Shown here: positions 23,677 to 27,009 of the stretch, piece after piece | Layout: every line of letters starts with the position of its first letter | Numbering within the stretch: the first letter of the stretch is position 1 | Assembly (NCBI GenBank): GCA_016295665.1 | Contig: JAEDKS010000009.1 | Span: 1 to 27,009 of the forward strand | Direction: 5' to 3' | DNA: 27,009 nucleotides | Source of the DNA: Clostridia bacterium | GTDB lineage: Bacteria > Bacillota > Clostridia > Christensenellales > Aristaeellaceae | The notes under the pieces: generated by a model | What the model was told of the DNA's origin: nothing | The model's database searches: none | What the model saw: only the letters and a program-made list of their open reading frames with translations | Translations under genes and position numbers: made by a program

Positions 23677-24600
23677 TCAATACTTGGCGCCGACCCGGGG
23701 ATCAAGCACGGCATACAGCAGGTCAACCACCAGCATGATGACCATGAACATGGCCGCGATAAAGATCGTGGAGCCCATGATGACGGGCACGTCCTTGCTC
23801 TGAATCGCGGAGAGGATGGTGCCGCTGAAGCCGGGCAGTCCGAATACCTGCTCGGTGATCATGGCGCCGCCCAGCAGCGCGGCAAAGCTCATGCCGAGCT
23901 GGGTCACGACGGGCATCAGGGCGTTGCGCAGCGCATGGCGGAAGATCACCCGGGAGGGCTTGCAGCCCTTGGCGCGGGCCGTGCGGATGTAGTCCTGCTC
24001 CAGGGCGTCCAGCATGGTGGTGCGGGTCATACGGGACAGGTAGGCCGCCGAAGGCAGCGCCAGCGTCAGCACCGGCATGATGTAGCCCGTCCAGTCCTTG
24101 ATGCCGTTGGAGGGCAGCCAGCCCAGCTTCAGGGAGAACAGCAGGATCATCAGCACGCCCAGGAAGAAGCTGGGAACGGAGCCCAGGAGCATGGAGACCA
24201 CCGTGGTGGCATTGTCCGCCAGCGAGTGCTTCTTCACCGCGGACAGCACCCCGGCGGGGATGCCCACCAGCGCGCTCACGCCGCAGGCCAGGAACGCCAG
24301 CAGCGCCGTGACGCCGAACTTGGGAATCAGCAGGTCGAACACCGGCATGGAGTGCTTGTAGCTGGTGCCGAAATCCCCCTGCAGCACCCCCTTCAGGTAG
24401 TTCACGAACTTCACCGGCATGGGATCATACCAGCCGAGGCTCTCGTTCAGCGCGACCACCTGCTCCTCCTTGGCGTTCATGCCCAGGATGATGCGCCCGG
24501 GCGAGCTGGGAATAAAGCTCAGGATCAGGAAAATCAGGAAGATAATAAAAACCAGCGTTGGAATAATCATGAACAGACGCTTGCCCACATACTTCAGCAT
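23677..24600 (-). CDS. Peptide ABC transporter permease, OppB/DppB type, operon B
   Basis: A 307-residue permease and the first gene of operon B. It starts MLKYVGKRL followed by a long hydrophobic helix, shows GDFGTSY near residue 75 and the coupling loop RTARAKGCKPSRVIFRHALRNALMP around 200-225, and ends VLDPRVGAKY. I chose the ATG at 24600 because it gives the usual family N-terminus; an in-frame ATG at 24624 is possible, and both have only imperfect ribosome binding sites (GGGAG 13 bases upstream). Longer extensions run into the terminator of the next gene and are not credible. A clear promoter lies about 75 bases upstream. Confidence 0.92.
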   Translation of the reverse strand: MLKYVGKRLFMIIPTLVFIIFLIFLILSFIPSSPGRIILGMNAKEEQVVALNESLGWYDPMPVKFVNYLKGVLQGDFGTSYKHSMPVFDLLIPKFGVTALLAFLACGVSALVGIPAGVLSAVKKHSLADNATTVVSMLLGSVPSFFLGVLMILLFSLKLGWLPSNGIKDWTGYIMPVLTLALPSAAYLSRMTRTTMLDALEQDYIRTARAKGCKPSRVIFRHALRNALMPVVTQLGMSFAALLGGAMITEQVFGLPGFSGTILSAIQSKDVPVIMGSTIFIAAMFMVIMLVVDLLYAVLDPRVGAKY

Positions 24601-24672
24601 CGGTCCGCAAACACTCCCTGCCATAGATTTCTGCCCGCTCCCCAGGGGGAAGGCAGGCAGATAATGGGTATA

Positions 24673-24701
24673 ATTATACGGTACATGCCTTTGAAAATCA
24701 A
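24673..24701 (-). promoter_or_regulatory. Sigma-A promoter of operon B
   Basis: On the - strand, TTGATT (24696-24701) and a perfect TATAAT (24673-24678) are spaced by 17 bases, in an AT-rich pocket between the methyltransferase terminator and the OppB gene. The leader would be about 65 bases. Confidence 0.8.
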
Positions 24702-24735
24702 GGAATCCGACACAAATATACAAAATATGTACAAG

Positions 24736-24766
24736 AAAAAAGTCGGGGTGCGCACGCTGCCCCGAC
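24736..24766 (-). terminator. Rho-independent terminator of the methyltransferase gene
   Basis: On the - strand, a 7-base-pair GTCGGGG/CCCCGAC stem with an 11-base loop is followed directly by six T bases. It begins 18 bases after the stop of the methyltransferase gene. Confidence 0.88.
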
Positions 24767-24784
24767 CGGTTTTGGCTGTTCTTC

Positions 24785-25612
24785 CTATCTCCTGCCCAGC
24801 TGCCAGAAGGCCACCGCGCCCGCAGCCGCCACATTCAGCGAGTCCACCCCGTGGCTCATGGGAATCCTGACGGTGTAGTCGCACGCTGCCATGGTCTCGC
24901 TGCTCAGGCCGTCCCCCTCGGTGCCGAGGATCAGCGCCAGCTTCTCCTCTCGGGCCAGCGCGGGGTCATCAATGGAAACCGATCGTTCGGTCAGCGCCAG
25001 CGCCGCCGTGGCAAAGCCCAGATCATGCAGCAGCCTCATGCCCTCCCCCGGCCAGTCCTCGGGACGCTCGCCGACGCGGGCCCAGGGCACCTGAAAGACG
25101 GTGCCCATGCTGACGCGCACACAGCGGCGGTTGAGCGGGTCACAGCAGGTCGGGGTGAGCAGCACGGCGTCCATCCCCAGCGCCGCCGCTGAGCGGAACA
25201 CCGCGCCGAGGTTGGTCGTGTCCGTCACGGCCTCCACCACCACGACCCGCTGCGCATCCCGGCAGATGTCCCGCGCATCCCTCGCGGCGGGTCTGCGCAT
25301 ACAGCACTGAATGCAGCGGTCGGGGTGATAGCCCACGATCTCCCCCAGCAGCTCCCGCTCCCCGGTGTAGACCGGCATGTCCTCCGGGCAGCGCGCCAGC
25401 ACCTCCCGGGCCTGTCCGGTGATGTGCTTGCGCTCCATCAGGAAGGCCACGGGCTCCACGCCCGCATCCATGGCGTAGCCAACCACCTTGGCGCTCTCCG
25501 CCATGAACATGGCATGCTGCGGCTGCTGTCTGCTGCGCAGCTGCGCGTCCGACCGGCGGAAAAGCTCCAGCTCCGGCGCCGACGTATCCGTTACCTCGAT
25601 GATCCTTGCCAT
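24785..25612 (-). CDS. SpoU/TrmH-family RNA 2'-O-methyltransferase
   Basis: A 275-residue SPOUT methyltransferase that would add a methyl group from S-adenosylmethionine to a ribose 2'-OH in rRNA or tRNA. The three SpoU motifs are clear: NLGAVFRSAAALG (134-146, with the catalytic Arg140), LILGTEGDGLS (227-237) and IPMSHGVDSLNVAAA (250-264), which form the trefoil-knot cofactor site. The N-terminal 110 residues resemble the RNA-binding substrate domain (SpoU_sub_bind) of the RlmB and TsnR types. GGGAGGAAA precedes the ATG. It is a single-gene unit with its own promoter and terminator. The target nucleotide cannot be read from the sequence. Confidence 0.92.
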   Translation of the reverse strand: MARIIEVTDTSAPELELFRRSDAQLRSRQQPQHAMFMAESAKVVGYAMDAGVEPVAFLMERKHITGQAREVLARCPEDMPVYTGERELLGEIVGYHPDRCIQCCMRRPAARDARDICRDAQRVVVVEAVTDTTNLGAVFRSAAALGMDAVLLTPTCCDPLNRRCVRVSMGTVFQVPWARVGERPEDWPGEGMRLLHDLGFATAALALTERSVSIDDPALAREEKLALILGTEGDGLSSETMAACDYTVRIPMSHGVDSLNVAAAGAVAFWQLGRR

Positions 25613-25644
25613 GGTGTTTCCTCCCGCTTGGTGAACATGGGCTT

Positions 25645-25673
25645 AGTATATCATGTTTTAGAATCCGCTTCAA
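25645..25673 (-). promoter_or_regulatory. Sigma-A promoter of the methyltransferase gene
   Basis: On the - strand, TTGAAG (25668-25673), a 17-base spacer and TATACT (25645-25650), about 33 bases before the ATG at 25612. Confidence 0.75.
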
Positions 25674-25714
25674 TGCCCGGCTGACAAACTTCATCACCCG
25701 TTCCGGAACGCGTC

Positions 25715-25762
25715 GAAAGAAAGCACCGCCCCGGAGGCCGTGCGTGCCTCCGAAGCGGTGCT
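25715..25762 (-). terminator. Terminator of the BMP-family gene
   Basis: On the - strand, a 17-base-pair stem (25746-25762 with 25722-25738, two G-U pairs) with a 7-base loop is followed by TTCTTTC. It lies 33 bases after the stop codon at 25796. Confidence 0.85.
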
Positions 25763-25795
25763 GAACCCGGTTTTTATCTCAGGTACGCGGCAGCG

Positions 25796-26917
25796 TTACT
25801 GCTTCGGCGCCACGGTCTGCTTCAGGCTTTCCCAGCCCTCGGGATCCTCCACCACGCTGAAGATGTCCATGGGCGTCTCCTGCGCCTGCTGATACAGGGC
25901 CACGATCGCCTCCTGAATGCTCGCGGGAGCCATGGCGGTGAACTGGTCGTTGTGCGCGTAGCCGATGAAGCCCTCCGCCAGACCCACCAGCGGATAGGTG
26001 CCGCCCACAAAGGTGCCGTCCACAACGGACGCAAAGGTGGCATCAATGGCGGCGGCGTAGTCGGCATAGAAGGAGGTGACGATGGTCGCGGCCTCCTCGG
26101 GATCCGCTACGGTGCGCGTCTGGTCACAGTCCACGCCAAAGGCATAGCGGCCGGCTTCCTTCGCCGCGGTGAACACGCCGGAGCCCGCGCTGCCCGCCAC
26201 CTGCCAGATCACGTCCACCCCGTCGGCATACATGGCAGCCGCCTTCTCGGCAACCGCCGGAGCAAAGTCGGGGATGAAGTCGCCGGCGTAGTCAATGTAC
26301 ACCTCCACACCCTGCTCCGCGCAGACCTGGCAGAAGGAGCCGATGTACTCATTCAGGCCGGGTGCATCAATGCCGACGATGACGCCGACCTTCTTCTCCG
26401 GGTTGGCGTTGGGCATGTCGCTCTGCGTCACCTGGCAGGCCACAAAGCCCGCCAGATAGCCGATGTCCTTGCTCTTGAACATCAGGCCGTACACGTTGGC
26501 AAGCGGGCTCGTCTCCAGCTCGGAGCCCTCGATGCCCTGCAGGTCACAGCTGAAGAACTTCTGCTCCGGATACTTCTTTGCCGCAGCAATCAGCGCCGCG
26601 TTGCATTCCGCACCCATGGTCACGATCAGGTCGTACTTGCCGTCCTTGCAGCCCTCCTCAAAGAAGGGCATGTAGCTTTCCAGCTCGTACGCGGCGGATG
26701 CCTTCTCCATGGGAATCGCGCCCATTTCGATGATCTCGGTATGCGTTCCGGGATACTTTTCCTCCAGCGCCGTCACGCCCAGAACGGCTGCGGAGAAGTA
26801 GCTTCCCTCGGCACTCGGCACGAGCAGAAGCACCTCCAGCCCCTCCTCCGCCTGCGAAAAGACCACGCAGGAAAAGCAAAGGGCAAGCGTGAGCAGAACC
26901 ACCATGAACTTTTTCAT
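25796..26917 (-). CDS. BMP-family (PnrA/Med-like) solute-binding protein
   Basis: A 373-residue exported binding protein of the BMP family, whose characterised members bind purine nucleosides for an ABC importer. Visible features are an early EGSYFSAAVLG stretch, YDLIVTMGAECNAALIAAA around 95-113, NVYGLMFKSKDIGYLAGF around 140-157, KKVGVIVGIDAPGLNEY around 172-188, and VDVIWQVAGSAGSGVF around 230-245. The signal peptide probably ends FSQA (about residue 23); Cys14 and Cys17 lie in the hydrophobic core but do not make a good lipobox. AAAGAGG precedes the ATG at 26917; the longer in-frame start lacks support. It is monocistronic in this window: promoter just upstream, terminator just downstream, no permease or ATPase gene beside it. 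Confidence 0.92.
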   Translation of the reverse strand: MKKFMVVLLTLALCFSCVVFSQAEEGLEVLLLVPSAEGSYFSAAVLGVTALEEKYPGTHTEIIEMGAIPMEKASAAYELESYMPFFEEGCKDGKYDLIVTMGAECNAALIAAAKKYPEQKFFSCDLQGIEGSELETSPLANVYGLMFKSKDIGYLAGFVACQVTQSDMPNANPEKKVGVIVGIDAPGLNEYIGSFCQVCAEQGVEVYIDYAGDFIPDFAPAVAEKAAAMYADGVDVIWQVAGSAGSGVFTAAKEAGRYAFGVDCDQTRTVADPEEAATIVTSFYADYAAAIDATFASVVDGTFVGGTYPLVGLAEGFIGYAHNDQFTAMAPASIQEAIVALYQQAQETPMDIFSVVEDPEGWESLKQTVAPKQ

Positions 26918-26983
26918 TGGTACGCCTCTTTCTGCGGACAAGCCGCTGCTTATGCAGAACACGCTGCTGTTCCACTGAGCATC

Positions 26984-26992
26984 ATTATACCA
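26984..26992 (-). promoter_or_regulatory. Extended -10 promoter of the BMP-family gene
   Basis: TGG followed by a perfect TATAAT on the - strand (TATAAT at 26984-26989), about 67 bases before the start codon. The -35 position falls at the window edge and cannot be fully judged. Confidence 0.6.
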
Positions 26993-27009
26993 TCAAGGCC
27001 GTCCCCTGT

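Noticed and set aside
24601..24834. An N-terminal extension of OppB (operon B) up to 24834
   Set aside because: It would run through the operon promoter and the terminator of the neighbouring methyltransferase gene and overlap that gene's end.
26918..27009. A purine-type riboswitch before the BMP-family gene
   Set aside because: The leader between the -10 box and the start codon is only about 60 bases and I see no three-way-junction consensus.

Overview
This window looks like chromosomal DNA from a GC-rich anaerobic member of the Bacillota, probably a gut-type Clostridia lineage. I infer this from strong AGGAGG ribosome binding sites, sigma-A-type promoters whose AT-rich -10 boxes stand out in a G/C-rich background, a NusG-domain-II lipoprotein, a YkuD/CapA surface protein and many oligopeptide ABC transporter genes. 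I see no rRNA, tRNA, insertion sequence, phage gene or CRISPR array. Coding density is very high and no gap between genes exceeds 250 bases.

Left part (1-4996): a 5'-truncated GH20 (GcnA-like) beta-N-acetylhexosaminidase on the + strand abuts, stop to stop, a ybaK-type tRNA deacylase on the - strand. Divergent from ybaK is a secreted multidomain protein that joins an L,D-transpeptidase (YkuD) domain to a CapA-type metallophosphatase-like domain. A strong hairpin separates it from a NusG-II lipoprotein on the - strand. From there to the end of the window every gene is on the - strand.

Redox pair (4553-6935): a secreted flavoprotein has an N-terminal FMN-binding domain with a covalent flavinylation motif, followed by a fumarate-reductase-type FAD domain with all the classical catalytic residues. 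The NusG-II lipoprotein lies just downstream. This fits an extracellular, flavin-based anaerobic reductase.

Peptide operon A (14929 down to 7181): alpha/beta hydrolase, OppB, OppC, OppD, OppF, M14 metallocarboxypeptidase and substrate-binding protein. Most junctions overlap or are very short, and a hairpin terminator follows. Peptide operon B (24600 down to 15148): OppB, OppC, substrate-binding protein, OppD, OppF, an S9A prolyl-oligopeptidase-like peptidase and a large beta-lactamase-fold serine hydrolase. It has a clear promoter at one end and a clear terminator at the other. Each operon is therefore a complete importer plus its own pair of non-secreted hydrolases, i.e. an import-and-cleave unit. 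The two units use different hydrolase families, so they probably take up different peptide-like substrates.

Right end (24736-26992): a SpoU/TrmH-type RNA 2'-O-methyltransferase and a BMP-family (nucleoside-type) binding protein, each with its own promoter and terminator. The most interesting points are the YkuD-CapA fusion, the flavinylated reductase with its NusG-II partner, the two importer-hydrolase operons, the altered substrate pocket of the S9A enzyme, the unexplained C-terminal half of the serine hydrolase, and hairpins inside the operons at points where expression may be adjusted.
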